A stretch of 64,000 bases of DNA from Arcuatula senhousia (GCA_963971305.1 OZ020308.1:17951092-18015091); one strand, 5' to 3'; positions 52,870-64,000 are shown, counted from the first letter of the stretch. Program-made: numbers and translations. The notes: generated by a model from the letters alone, not told the origin.

Positions 52870-53759
52870 TAAACAGTTGATCAGACAATTTTGACCCTGA
52901 ATCATTTTTGTAGAACTTAATAACCTGAACAATATTGCAATGCTAACTTTTCTTCTAGCAATTACAGTTTTCAAGCTTAAGTCCAAAAACTGTGAAAAGG
53001 GTCAATTTTGACGAATAAGGGGAAATAACTCCTATAAGGAGTCATCCCACAACTTTGACTCAATGGAGAGTTTTGTAGAGCTATAAGCTAAAAACTATGG
53101 TCTGACCCCCCCAGTTCTATTTTTAGTAACGGCAGCCAAGTTGGTTGGTCGACGTTAACAAATTTCTCAAACTTGGTAGAGGACATCATAAAGATCAAGT
53201 GTACAAAGTTTCAAAGCAATCCCATCAGTGGTTTCAGAGAAGAAGATTTTAAAGTTAAAATTGATAGAAAAATCAGTTAAAGGGGAATAATTCTTAAGTT
53301 GATCTGACAATTTTGACCCTGAAATCATTTTTGTAGATCTCAATAAGCTGATGCAATGCTTACTTTTCTTCTAGGACTTACAGTTTTCAAAATAAAGTCC
53401 AAACACTGTGAAAATTGTCAATTTTGATGATTAAGGGGAAATAACTCCTACATGTATAAGTAGTCATCCCACAACTTTTACTCAATAACGAGTTTTGTAG
53501 AGCTTTTGACGCTTAAGAAGGAAAGTTGCGTTGGATTTTCTTTATCTCTTATACTTTTTTAGCTTTAAGCTAAAAACTACGGTCTGACCCCCCTGTTCTA
53601 TTTTTAGTAACGGCGGCCATGTTGGTTGGTCGACGTTCAAAAATTTCACAAACTTGGTAAAGAAGATGTTTAAAGAAAAGTTAACGACGGACGACGGACG
53701 GACGACGGACGCCTAACGATGACAATAGCTCACATGACCCCTCGGGTCAAGTGAGCTAA
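52870..53759 (+). mobile_element. Pearl/HINE-like element, diverged subfamily
   Basis: Two long core units with CTGACAATTTTGACCCTGAA and TTTTAGTAACGGCGGCCA, then a (GGAC)n run at 53684-53712, ATGACAATAGCTCACATGAC and the hairpin ending GTGAGCTAA. It shares the end module with the 24.2-kb family but has a different core. Confidence 0.7.
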
Positions 53760-54330
53760 AAAGTAACATTTTTGCCCTTTTTGGGTCCCTCATTCCTAAA
53801 CAAAAAAAAGAGGGGACACCCTAAATCAGCCCCATCCTTCCTTTTAAGGTAAGTAACATTACTGTAAAGTTTCATAGAATTTGGTCAACCGAAACAAAAG
53901 TTATTGTGGAAAAAAATTTAAAAAGTCGCTTTTTTTGCCCCTTTTGGACCCTTAATTTCTAAACGAAAAAAGTGGGGACACTAAAAATCAGCCCCACTCT
54001 TTCTTTTATAGTAAGTAACATTACTCTGAAGTTTCATAGCATTTGGCCACCCAAAACAAAAGTTATTGTGGAAACAAATAAAAAAGTTGCCTTTTTGGTC
54101 CCGTTTGGGCCTTTAATTTCTAAACGAAATTATAAAATGACTCCAAAAGGGGAGGTGCACATCTTCAATATATCTGTAATCACAGTGTAAAATTTCAGAA
54201 AGATCTAGCGTTTGGTTTTTGAGATTCAGATTACACAAGACAGGCACCTCATAGCTCGACGGACGGACAGACGGACGGACGGAGTGACCCGAATACTAGA
54301 CCTGCTTTCGCCTTCGGCGACGCAGGTAAA
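53760..54330 (+). mobile_element. Core-repeat element with GGAC microsatellite and 3' hairpin, family 5
   Basis: Three repeats with AGTAAGTAACATTACT and AAAGTTATTGTGGAAA, then (GGAC)n at 54259-54283, then a hairpin at 54300-54326 built on CCTGC / GCAGG and CGCCTTCGGCG. Abuts the previous element directly. Confidence 0.65.
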
Positions 54331-54369
54331 AACACCCTTGCAAAATCTTCCCTTTTTACAGAAGATGGA

Positions 54370-54595
54370 TATAAATAGCACCAGTTTACCATAGACATTG
54401 GTGTAGCGATGTATCCATTGACTGAGATTTTTATAGACTTGCATGCATAGTTATAAATAGCACCAGTGTGACATAAATGTTGGTGTCTGGATGTATCCAG
54501 TGACTTATTTCTGTAAAGACTTACGTGCATAGTTATAAATAGCACGAGTGTGACGTAGACATTGGTGTCTGGATGTATCCAGCGACTTAGAATCT
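54370..54595. repeat. 82-bp tandem repeat, 2.8 copies
   Basis: TATAAATAGCACCAGT-type unit starts at 54370, 54452 and 54534, exactly 82 bp apart. The long minus-strand frame across it is a by-product. Confidence 0.8.
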
Positions 54596-54785
54596 CTTCA
54601 TCATCGATGTCGTCTGCCTGACCAATCGTCCATGTTATATTGCTAAATAACTCATTTATTGCTTGCTTATTGGTCAATTGAAAAAAAAAAGATACAGTTC
54701 CTTGTGTCTTTTTGGAGGAGATACATTCAAACCTGACACCTGTCATACAAAACATTCATAAACACATACTCTATCAAAGCTCAGT

Positions 54786-55472
54786 TTGTCACAGTTTGGT
54801 GGACGTGTTTTTCAGCAAACAATAGGTATCACAATGGGCACAAATTGTGCACCATTGGTTGCCGATGTGTTTCTTCATTCATATGAAGCAGACTTCTTAC
54901 AATCACTTCTAGACAAAAAGGACCGCAAACTTGCTTTATCCTTCAATCTCACATTTCGTTATATAGATGATGTCCTTTAATTAAACAATCCTCGATTTGG
55001 CGACTATTTACATCTCATATATCTGAAGGAACTTGAGATAAAAGACACTACAGATTCTAGGAGGTCCGCTTCATATTTGGATCTATTTCTCGAAATTGAC
55101 ACACAAGGAAGGCTTTGTACAAAGCTCTGTGACAAACGTGATGACTTCAATATTCCAATAGTTAACTTTCCCTTTTTGTGTAGCAACATTCCGTCCGCTC
55201 CAGCATAGGGAATTTACGTATCACAATTGATTCTTTATTCCAGAGCATGCGGGGAGTACAACGATTTCCTTGATAGAGCTACACGACTGACAAACAAATT
55301 GTGAACACAGGGGTACGTTGCTCCCAGGTTGTTGTCATCACTCAAGAAATTTTACAGACGACATCATGTGCTTGTATACAAATACGGGATTTCTATCTCT
55401 CAGATGAGCACAGATGTTGGTTTGACATATAGTTTTGTAATGTCATCCTTTCCGGATGTGACCAACACTTAA
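54786..55472 (+). pseudogene. Penelope-like RT ORF, single frame with three stops
   Basis: One frame holds FQQTIGITMGTNCAPLVADV, then RYIDDVL (RT catalytic YIDD), ASYLDLFLEID, YSRACGEYNDF, LLSSLKKFY and YGISISQM, ending TAA at 55470. Internal stops: TAA 54978, TAG 55206, TGA 55302. No frameshift, so inactivation is recent. The RT N-terminal half is missing (5' truncation near 54786), and no GIY-YIG domain is seen. The assignment to Penelope-like elements is by motif order and the linked pLTR/hammerheads elsewhere. Confidence 0.75.
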
Positions 55473-55722
55473 CCAATCTTTGGCAACGTGACGGGTTTGC
55501 TATAGCAAGCAGGAACTGCTAACTCTTCTGGAGCACCTGAGTTCACTCTCGTTCGACTTGAGTTCGCGTTGCTGAATGCGGTTTTGTTGTTATGTGTGTG
55601 TGTGTGTTTTATGTTGTTATGTGGTTTGTTTTGTTGTGATGGTTTTTTGTCTGCCGGTTTTGTCTTTGTGTTTACGGTTTTATGATACTGATTACCCCTT
55701 TGGTACACCTTTGCTTCTTGTA
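55473..55722 (+). mobile_element. Type A 3' tail of the preceding Penelope-like copy
   Basis: Non-coding tail with CAAGCAGGAACTGC, GAGCACCTGAGTTCACTC, a (TG)n run at 55591-55605 and the end GGTACACCTTTGCTTCTT. Confidence 0.7.
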
Positions 55723-56829
55723 ATCATCGTTTTTATGCTAATTGTTTAATGTCTAGAAGGAGGTCTTTCTTTGACATTCTAGGATTGGTTTTGAATCTTA
55801 TGCATTACATGTATATTTTTATGTCCATCTTAGAAAGTATAAAGGGGGGCATATAGTGTTCGGTTAAAGCACAATTTCGCCTTGAAAAGCGGGAGATAAC
55901 TCTATAGGAAATAAGACACCAAACTGGTAGTAAAAAAACAAGGATTCCAGCAGTCATTCGTGCTAAAGGTGAACATACCCGAAAGTGACTCTTTAAACAA
56001 TACAGTACCAATCTTTTGATTATGATTGACCTTTTCAAGTGCGATTTGATAATTAATTAAAAGTTTTGAGCTTCAGGGGACCATACTTTTCGAAGACCAT
56101 GTTCATGAACAAAAGCAATCATTTTTTACATGTCGTGTAATGTACTTAAAAAATCGTTTTGTTTGTTATAAAAATGTTAAATTGTGCTTAACAGTGCATA
56201 TTTTAGTTTGTAATACAAATTTACAAAGACTATTCGTTAATTAATGGTTAAAAAGGGTTTTGAAAATGTATGATTTTAAAAATTCATGGGGGTGCTTAAC
56301 TTTTTCCCAGGTGTATATATATGAGATAATTTATACTGTAAATCATTTGCTCTTTGTATTTTTATTTGTGCATGCATGTTATATTACTATTGTCAAATTT
56401 TGTAACCTTGTTCCATGGAGAGGATATTTATAGGCCTTGGCCTGCTATCTAATCCTTTTCTTATTGAATAAAATATGTTTAAATCGAAAAAAGCAACCAA
56501 ACCTGGGTAAATAAAACGACTGAAATAAAAATTAAACAAATTTAGGCAAGTTTTTGTTGGCATATAAAACATCCAAAAAAGCAAACATTGTAAAAACTGC
56601 TTCAAAAGACGATCAGGTGCTAGCAAAATGTTCTTGGTATTTGTGCAAATTATGATGTAGATTTGAAAGGTAAAATTTTATCAATTATTTTGTTCATATC
56701 AAGATGTACATGTGTTTAACGTTTTATGAAAATACTATCCTAATCCCAGCATGGATGTGTAACTGAAATTTGATTTAGAACAGCCATTACTACAGAATAT
56801 ATTTCTATCACATCAAAGCTGTCAAATTA
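55723..56829. other. No recognised feature
   Basis: AT-rich spacer with no supported gene. Confidence 0.45.
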
Positions 56830-57055
56830 TTCATTTAAATTTTAAAATTGTAACAACCCTAAGCTTCTTCCTACCCCAGACAAAGGTTTATCTTAGTCAT
56901 AACTTGGTTCCAAGTTCAGCCTTTTTGCTCTTCATTTTCATTTTGTGTTTGGCATTTTTAACTTTTGGTAGAGCGCCTCTGATGAATCTTAAATAGACTA
57001 AACGTGCGTCAGATATTTGTTGTCTGGAACTTTGTAGTATTTTTTATTTCATTTT
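56830..57055 (+). repeat. pLTR with decayed hammerhead, 5' of a Penelope-like copy
   Basis: CCTAAGCTTCTTCCTACCCC, CATAACTTGGTTCCAAGTTC and TAGAGCGCCTCTGATGAATC match the other pLTR arms. Ribozyme boxes: CTGATGA intact (56979-56985), GAAA changed to TAAA, and GTC followed by AGATA instead of AGGCG. It lies about 640 bp before the RT remnant, on the same strand. Confidence 0.6.
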
Positions 57056-57691
57056 TGGGGCACTAAAATAATATAGTACATTTTACTGCTTTTACAATTT
57101 TATCACTATGGTACAGTTATGTAACTGTAACTCATTAAAATTGTAAAGCAGTTTAATGTACAATTATACTTTTCTAATGTTAAATAAATTTCCCTTTTGT
57201 GTCCCTACCCCACCTACAAAAGCTATTTTTGTTTATATGATTAAGGTCCTGCCTTTTTAGCGAGCATCGAAAATTTATATATTTTTTAAAAATTATATCC
57301 ATGTGCTCGACCAGCTAGGTCTAAGAAGGAACCTTCAAAAGGGAACTAGATAGCAGTCTGACCCCACCCACTCAAATCATATGCATTTGAGAAAGTTGTT
57401 GTTAAAAATATCTGGGATCAATAACGACTTTGTCTTATTAAAAAATCCATTATATATGCAAACAATATATCGCTGTTATATTGTGGGACGAAATTATCCC
57501 TTTATCGATTCCGTGACGTCATTTCCTTGTCCTAATAGTTCGCGCTTCTTTAGCAGACCAAAACAACATTCAGATTCTCTCCGGTTTTGTGAGACTTTCT
57601 GAGTATCAGTGTTTAATTGGTAGCATTGGTAACAGAAAGTACATTTAGAAACCTGGTGGATAAAACGGTAAAGTAAGAATATCATACAGGA

Positions 57692-58640
57692 TTGAGGAAA
57701 GTGGGTGAAACCCCGCAGGATGGGATTCTACTTTCAAAGAAGGTCAACAAGCATACTGCGACACTATTTATAATCGTAGTGGAATTAACCATATGTGGAT
57801 TTTTGAAGAACTCAAAAGATTTGTTTGATCATTTTAAATCTAGATCATTTTCTGAGGTTCACTCTTTGAAAACGTTTGATTTTTCAACTTTATACACTAC
57901 CTTGCCACACGAAAAACTAAAATGTCGCCTAAATAAAATTCTTGACAAAGCCTTTTCTAACTCTAGGAATTTTGTTGTTTTGGGTTATAACTCTACATTC
58001 TTTTCCAAAACATCTTTCAAAGATAAAACTTGTTATACACTGGAACAAGTTTGCAGTATGCTTGATTTCCTCATTGACAACATATTTGTCACCTTCGGAG
58101 GAGAGATTTTTCAACAACAAATCGGTATCCCAATGGGCACAAACTGTGCTCCTCTCCTCGTCGATTTGGTTTTATACTCTTACGAGACTGAATTTCTTTA
58201 GGGACTTGTAAAGAACAAGAAGATGAAATAGGCAAGGTAATTTAATCTTACATTCAGATATATTGATTATGTCCCTTCTGTAACACTTCATTTGGTAGAT
58301 GGATTCCTCCAGAATTGGAGATTAAAGAGACCATCGAATCAAATTGCTTCACGTTTTTCTTGGATTTGCACCTCGAATTTGACCCAGGTGGTCATCTCAG
58401 TACAAAAATTTACGATAAAAGAGACGATTTTAATTTTCAAATTATTAATTTTCCTAATTATAATCTACAGAGCAATATACCTACATCCCCTGCATACGGT
58501 GTTTATATTTCACAACTTATTCGATATGCCAGAGCTTGCACACATTTCACAGATTTTTTTATCAGACACCGATTTCTTCGTGACCGACGTCTCATACGAT
58601 CCCTAAAAAGATCTTTCTTCGTTATCAGCCACTAGTAGAA
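57692..58640 (+). pseudogene. Penelope-like RT remnant, frameshifted
   Basis: First frame (57692-58201) has LKTFDFSTLYTTLPHEKLK, a motif typical of Penelope-like RTs, and IGIPMGTNCAPLLVDL. It then hits stops near 58199 and 58228; RYIDYV (decayed RYIDDV) follows. A second frame (58315-58635) carries IYDKRDDFNF, SPAYGVYISQLIRYARAC. At least one frameshift and two stops. It keeps more of the N-terminal RT than the 54.8-kb copy. Confidence 0.75.
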
Positions 58641-58784
58641 AAGTTCAAAATTGAGTTAAAAGATATGGTGGTTAAATGTTTTAATTAGTGCTTGACTGGT
58701 CTGCTGTACTGAGATAATGACCTCAATATCCCTATTGTGTCTCACAACTATGTTGTGTTCTTTGGTCATAATCGGATCCTAAGT

Positions 58785-58980
58785 TCGCACTGGAAGAGGG
58801 AGGTTTGGCGCCATAAAACCTGGTTTAACCCACCATTTCGTTCGAAATGCCTGTACCAAGTCAGGACCATTGCGATCCACCAATTCTCCGGTATGACTGA
58901 TTCGTTTTTGTCATTTTCTCTGGACTATGAGATTGACCATTCAAGTTCGGTAATTTTGTTATTACCTTTATTTCCAGGTA
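58785..58980 (+). mobile_element. Type C 3' tail of the preceding copy
   Basis: Shared with 50930-51105. Runs from GGAAGAGGGAGGTTTGGCG to TTATTACCTTTATTTCC. Confidence 0.55.
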
Positions 58981-59029
58981 AGACCATTTTTATTATTAAT
59001 AATAATTTCAAATTTATATTATGAATTAG

Positions 59030-59594
59030 TTGTCGTCAGTGCATAATTGTAAGTAAGATTTTGTTCAGTTAATTTATGTATTTCATTATCTTACTTAGAA
59101 ATTAACAAAGCTTCGTCAGTATATTGCATTAGGTGTGACTAGTCAAATCAGTCAATGGGACGATTTTCAACAGTTGCCCAAAGCTAGCTCGGTAATTTCC
59201 GGACAATCGTTTTTAAGAGGAAAAGACCGATCAGTGCTCAAATAAAAATCTTTGTGTAAAAAAAACAATTGGATGAATGAGGGTTTTATCACTTGTGTTG
59301 CATTTCTAATATTTTATTTTTGCATAACAGATTATGATGTATATTTCATAAGCCCAGAGGGTTGATTGTTTTACTTGCTCCGTGCCTATTAAATTTTTGC
59401 TCCGTAAAAGTAAACCTGTTCCGGTTTTCTCGTCAGTATATTTCTGGCACATCTCAAAACATGCACAATGCCGTAAGGCTCGCATCTGTGATGCTCGCTT
59501 TAATATAGGTTAACTGAGCGGTGTAACATAGCTGGAAAAGTCCAATCTCAACCTGCTCATTTTACATTGAAGAAAGCCATAAACTGAAGAATAC
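59030..59594. other. No recognised feature
   Basis: Spacer between element fragments. Confidence 0.45.
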
Positions 59595-59835
59595 AAATGT
59601 TGAAACGGGATGGGTGTGCTATAGCAAGCAGGGGCTGCTTACTCTTCTGGAGCACCTGAGTTCACTATTGTTTCAACCGGAGTTCGTGTTGTTGATTGAT
59701 ATTCGGTTATTTTTGTGTTTACAAGTTTTACATGTTGTCTGTTTTTGTCCCGTTCTTGTTGGTGTTTACTGGTTTTGTCTCTGCCTTTTCGGACTTTTGA
59801 CATTCGGATAACTCATTGGTTCCTCTGCTTCTTGC
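59595..59835 (+). mobile_element. Penelope-like type B tail
   Basis: Close match on the plus strand to 28140-28365: GCTATAGCAAGCAGG, CTCTTCTGGAGCACCTGAG, GACATTCGGATAAC, ending TTCCTCTGCTTCTTG. Confidence 0.65.
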
Positions 59836-60584
59836 CTTTTATCTTGATTGATATTGTTGTAATTAATTGTATAGGTCAGAGGGGGATCCAGAGGGACCGA
59901 GGGGGACGAGGGGGCCTACGCCCCTTTAAATTGAGAAATTTTAAATTGTGTGCTTAAAATTGACCAAGGTACTTAATCTTTTATCACAAATTTGATATTT
60001 TTAGCAATCACACCCCCTCTTTTATGAAACTCTGGATCTGCACCCGTAGACTTCTAAAATGATCACATTAAGGGGATTTAAGATTTAGTCATTATAATTC
60101 AAAACAATTTATTGATATATATCTTTGTTACATACATTGTATATTAATTGATGCATTTAAAATAATTTGTCTGATTGTATATAGTAATTTAAACAAAGAA
60201 CTAATTTATCTTTACATCTGTAATTTAAATTGAAAACATTTTATGATGAATTAAAGGTCCACAGTCCATAATTTTATAATTAACTTTAATAACAGACAGT
60301 CAATAGTTGTTATGATTTAACATGATGATTGTTATACATTGGGAACCTTTAATATACAGGATTTCATTATGTATCATTCTAAATCTTTTTTTAAAAAGGC
60401 AGACTTTTATTGCTTCACAATGAAATGCCTTTGGCTCAAAAACAGGATTTAAACTTGATAAATGACCAAATTAAAAGAAGACAATAAAACCTATCAATGC
60501 TTTTCTTATAATAACCACAACATCCCTGCCAATACACAAAATGCCTAGACTGCAATATGGATAACTCTTGTATTGGCCCGCTCT
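59836..60584. other. No recognised feature
   Basis: AT-rich spacer. Confidence 0.45.
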
Positions 60585-60960
60585 CACGAATATTTAGTTG
60601 TTGTTACGGATAATGTCAGTACAAAAAAATGTAACCTAACATGGGGACACAAGTATCTAAAGAGACCAGAAAAATTCATAGCCATCAGTAAGTAACCATT
60701 TAATTCTAACTTTTGTTTGCAGCTGGGTAGATGTGTTTTATTTATCTACAAACATTGTATATCAATTGAAATATTTATGGAATTTCTTTTTGCTTAAGAG
60801 TTTGAATTTGCATACAATTTACAGTTTTAAATTTATCATGCATCATTTAATAGCCCAGTCTAAAACAGGAAGTTGAAGTCTGGCATGTCTGAAAGTGGCT
60901 AAGGACATACAATTTGTCATACTGATTTATCCTTAATTGGGTTGTTGGATCATCTTCAAA
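60585..60960 (+). repeat. First copy of a segmental duplication with decayed exon
   Basis: 60629-60960 aligns with 63175-63480. The exon part (GACACAAGTATCTAAAGAGACC) matches exon 63104-63231, including the donor GTAAGTAAC, but a one-base deletion shifts the frame before the donor, so this copy is likely inactive. Confidence 0.6.
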
Positions 60961-62284
60961 ATTTCAGGGCTGGTTGATCATGCATTGAGGTGTTGGAAAC
61001 TTTTGTTCTCAATCAACATTTAAAAATCTGTCACCTTTTCTGAGTTATAAGCAAAAACTGCAATTTGCCCCAATGCTCTATTTTTAGCCACAGCAGCCAT
61101 ATTTTAAAACCAATCAAAAATCCCCACATCAGTTCTATACACATAATGCTAATAAATCACCATAATAAGTTTGGTTTCATTTGGACGTAAGGTGTCAGAG
61201 GAGTGAACATTTTTAATGAAATCAGGAAATGCAGAATAAATAATCAATGTTGATATTCTAAGGGGAATAACCCCTAAAAGAAAGGGTCCTACATTGTTGA
61301 CACTATTACATATTTTGTAGATCTTGATGTGCTGATCAATATGCAATTAAAATTTCTCAAATATTTTATATAGTTTTTAAGATATTGAGCTAAAAGGTGC
61401 AAAATAAGCTAAAATATCACAAAAAGGGCAATAACTCCTACATGGGTTGTTGGATCTTCTTAAAAAATTCACAGCTGGTAGATCTTGAGGTGCTGATTAC
61501 TTTTGATGTCAATCAAATTTTAAAAATCTGTAACCATTTTTGAGTAATTTGCAAAAAACTGCATTTTCCCCTATGTTCTATTTTTAGCCACAACAGTAAT
61601 GTTTTACAACCAATCAAAAATCCCCACATCAGTTCTACACACCTAATGCTAATAAACAACTATACCAAGTTTGGTTCCAATTGGACTTATAGAGTCAGAG
61701 GAGTTAACATTTTCAATGTAATGAGGAAATGCTTTGAAAACGCTTAATTTTGAGGTTCTAAGGGCAATAACTCCTAAAAGGAAAGTTCCTATCACGTGGA
61801 CCCTATTCATATTTTGTAGATTTTGATGTGCTGAACAATAAGCAATTTAAATTTCTCAAATATCTTGTATAATTTTTAAGATATTGAGCTAAACAGGTGC
61901 AAAATTTGTAAAAAATCCATAAAAAGGGAAATAACTCCTACATGGGTTGTTGGATTTTCTTCAAATTTTTAGAATAGGTCGATCGTGGGGTGCTGATCAC
62001 TGTTACTCTGCCAGAATTTTGATATCTGAAGCCGTTTTGAGTTATTTGCAAAAAACTGCATTTTACCCCTATGTTCTATTTTTAGCCACAGCGGCCATAT
62101 TTTACAACAAATAAAAATTTACCACATCAGTTCTAAGCACCCAATGCTAATGAACAACGATACCAAGTTTGGTTGCAATTGGACTTAAGGTGTCAGAGGA
62201 TTTAACATTTAAAAATATATTTACGGACAACAGACGCCAAGTGATGACAATAGCTCATCTGACCCTTCGGATCAGGTGAGCTAA
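60961..62284 (+). mobile_element. Pearl/HINE-like element, ~430-bp core units
   Basis: Three long diverged units with GGGTTGTTGGATC, CTATTTTTAGCCACAGC and CCACATCAGTTCTA, then ACGGACAACAGACGCC, AAGTGATGACAATAGCTC and the hairpin TCATCTGACCCTTCGGATCA ... ending GTGAGCTAA at 62284. It shares the end module with the 24.2-kb family but carries almost no microsatellite. Confidence 0.65.
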
Positions 62285-62756
62285 AAAGGAAGTAAAAGTC
62301 TGACAGGTCTGAAAGTCACTAAGGATGTAGTCTTGTCATATTGAACCACTCTTCCAAATTTCAAATAATTCTTATGTTTGATTTCTGAGAAGAGTAAATC
62401 TTGAGTCCAAAACAGGAAGTAGAAGTCTGACAGGTCTGAAAGTGGCTACAGTTTGTCATACTGAACTATCCTACATAATTCTAAATTGTTTTCATGAATG
62501 ATTCCTGAAAAAAACTTGATGGTAATTTGTACAAACGTATATCATGAGCCCACACAGCTAAAACCACCCTGTTTTCATGAGGGGCGTCTGGGATGATTAA
62601 AAAATGTGACTTATGGGTTGAAACTACAGTCTATTTAATTCAAATCTCAAATTCTACACTTGGACATCACCCAGCATGTTAAAATGATTTTTAATTACCA
62701 AAAATGATTATAAAAAAATAGTTAATGTGCAGCATCAAGTGTTATATCTACTTAAG

Positions 62757-62873
62757 ATCAACAAGCCATGAGTCTAACCTTTCTTCCAGAAAGGACACCA
62801 CACCACCATTACAAGCTCACAATTTTGAAACAACACCACTGTCCAGAGATGAGAAACAAAGTATCATTCCTGA
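62757..62873 (+). CDS. Putative short exon A of an unrecognised gene
   Basis: Acceptor CTACTTAAG ends at 62756. Reads STSHESNLSSRKDTT, then PPLQAHNFETTPLSRDEKQ and SIIP, with donor GTAGGT at 62874. It begins with the same ATCAACAAG as exon B and shares its first third. Low-complexity, serine/threonine-rich. The donor choice is uncertain, because an in-frame TAG follows if the next GT is used. Confidence 0.35.
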
Positions 62874-63103
62874 GTAGGTATTTTAATGTATTTAATTTTG
62901 AATTGAAATCCATACTAGTGTCTTAATACTTAAAACTTCTGTTAAAGGTAATGGTTAGGTCAAAAATATAATTTGAGTTCCATTTTTTGTTTTGTGTTGA
63001 TGTTTTACGCTCTTTATATTCCTTTCATTCCTTATTAATTTATTTACTTATATGTGAGCCAAAATGCAACATCTTTTATTATCTTATCCTCTATGTATTT
63101 TAG

Positions 63104-63231
63104 ATCAACAAGTCATGGTCCTAACAAATCTTCTATAAAGGACGCCACACCATTACAAGCTGTCTATACACACAGAACAAACATGGGAACACCAGTATCT
63201 AAAGAAACCAGAAAAAATCTCATGGCCATCA
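63104..63231 (+). CDS. Putative short exon B of an unrecognised gene
   Basis: Acceptor CTCTATGTATTTTAG ends at 63103; donor GTAAGT at 63232, phase 1. Reads STSHGPNKSSIKDATPLQAV, then THRTNMGTPVSKETRKNLMA. No domain recognised; basic and serine/threonine-rich. Homology to exon A at its start and to the decayed copy at 60.6 kb at its end indicates exon duplication. Confidence 0.45.
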
Positions 63232-64000
63232 GTAAGTAACTATTCAATTTTAACTCATTTAAGTTTGCAGCTGAGTAGATGTGTTTTATTTATCTACAAG
63301 CATTGTATATCAATTGGAATATTTGGGTAATTTTTTTTGGCTGAAATTTGCAATACAATTCACATTATTTATCATGCATCATTTAATGACCCAGTCTAAA
63401 ACAGGAAGTTGAAGTCTGACAGGTCTGAAAGTGGCTTAGGACATACAGTTTGTCATACTGATTTATCCTAAATTCTTGTTGGTCCAATTATCATAAAAAA
63501 TCTAATTATTTCTTGTTGTTCCAAAGAGGAAGTAGAAGTCTGACAGGTCTGAAAGTCACAAAGGATGTAGTCTTGTCATTCTGAACCACTCTTCCAAATT
63601 TCAAATAATTCTTATGTTTGATTTCTGAGAAGAGTAAATCTTGAGTCTAAAACAGGAAGTAGAAGTCTGACAGGTCTGCAAGGGGCTACAGGTTGTCATA
63701 CCTAACTATCCTACATAATTCTTAATTGTTTTCATGAATGGTTCCTGAGAAAAAGTTGATGGTAATTTATACAAACCTAAATCATGAACCCACACAGTAT
63801 TGTTTTAGCTTCTAGGTCTCTACAAGTGCAAAACCAATAAGCTTAAGTCAACCTGATTTCATCATAGGCTTCTGGGATTGATTAAAAAATGTGACTTATG
63901 GTTTGAAACTACAGTCTACTTAATTCAAAACTCAAATTCTACATTTGGACATCATCTAACAAGTTAAAATGATTTTTAATTACCAAACATGATTATAAAA

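Larger units (their letters stand above)
62285..64000 (+). repeat. Tandem segmental duplication, period about 1.24-1.29 kb
   Basis: 62285-62720 is repeated at about 63525-64000 (marker GAAAGTCAC at 62311 and 63551, 1240 bp apart; TTAATTACCA at 62691 and 63976, 1285 bp apart). Each unit carries one short exon-like segment. The second copy has an extra ~45 bp near 63800. The array continues off the right edge. Confidence 0.75.

Overview
The window looks like nuclear DNA of a marine bivalve, most likely a Mytilus-type mussel. It is AT-rich, its genes have GT-AG introns, it holds a single-exon B-box/coiled-coil protein of the kind expanded in molluscs, and it is crowded with element types known from bivalves: BEL/Pao, Penelope-like elements with hammerhead ribozymes, and pearl/HINE-like elements with ~160-bp core repeats. 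The species call is an inference. A run of 100 N at 34478-34577 marks an assembly gap.

1-7.3 kb (minus strand): an open BEL/Pao retrotransposon. A 117-codon gag-like ORF overlaps a gag-pol ORF of at least 1770 codons that runs off the left edge with catalytic motifs intact. A probable leader/LTR lies behind it. 7.5-8.7 kb: a small palindromic repeat and a 21-bp minisatellite.

8.8-23.5 kb (plus strand): the main host gene, a very large extracellular-type protein built from about sixteen Ig/FN3-like repeats. I reconstruct 13 exons; the splice phases agree throughout and give 2955 codons plus a stop, with the 5' end missing. Intron 6 carries a Penelope-like remnant flanked by direct repeats with hammerhead relics. 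A MITE sits 18 bp after the stop codon.

24-34 kb: mostly repeats: pearl-like elements, inverted arrays of a 7-bp unit, a Penelope fragment, and a 1.7-kb terminal-inverted-repeat element whose ends are packed with a palindrome. 34.6-36.2 kb (minus): a B-box/coiled-coil/NHL-like gene cut by the gap. 36.6-37.8 kb: a 14-bp-TIR element and a broken fragment of a crooked-neck (CRNKL1) gene.

42.6-45.4 kb (plus): a probable two-exon gene for a small secreted, cysteine-free peptide, with signal-peptide exon, phase-1 intron, basic then acidic mature region and poly(A) signal. Its intron contains a sequence-intact type I hammerhead ribozyme in a ~360-bp duplicated unit. Another signal-peptide exon with no clear partner lies at 49.9 kb.

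45.5-60 kb: four more pearl-like elements and several decayed Penelope-like elements (RT remnants at 54.8-55.5 and 57.7-58.6 kb, plus detached 3' tails). 60.6-64 kb: a diverged segmental duplication with a period of about 1.25 kb, carrying related short exon-like segments of an unrecognised gene that continues past the window.

No prokaryotic features, CRISPR arrays, rRNA or tRNA genes were seen.
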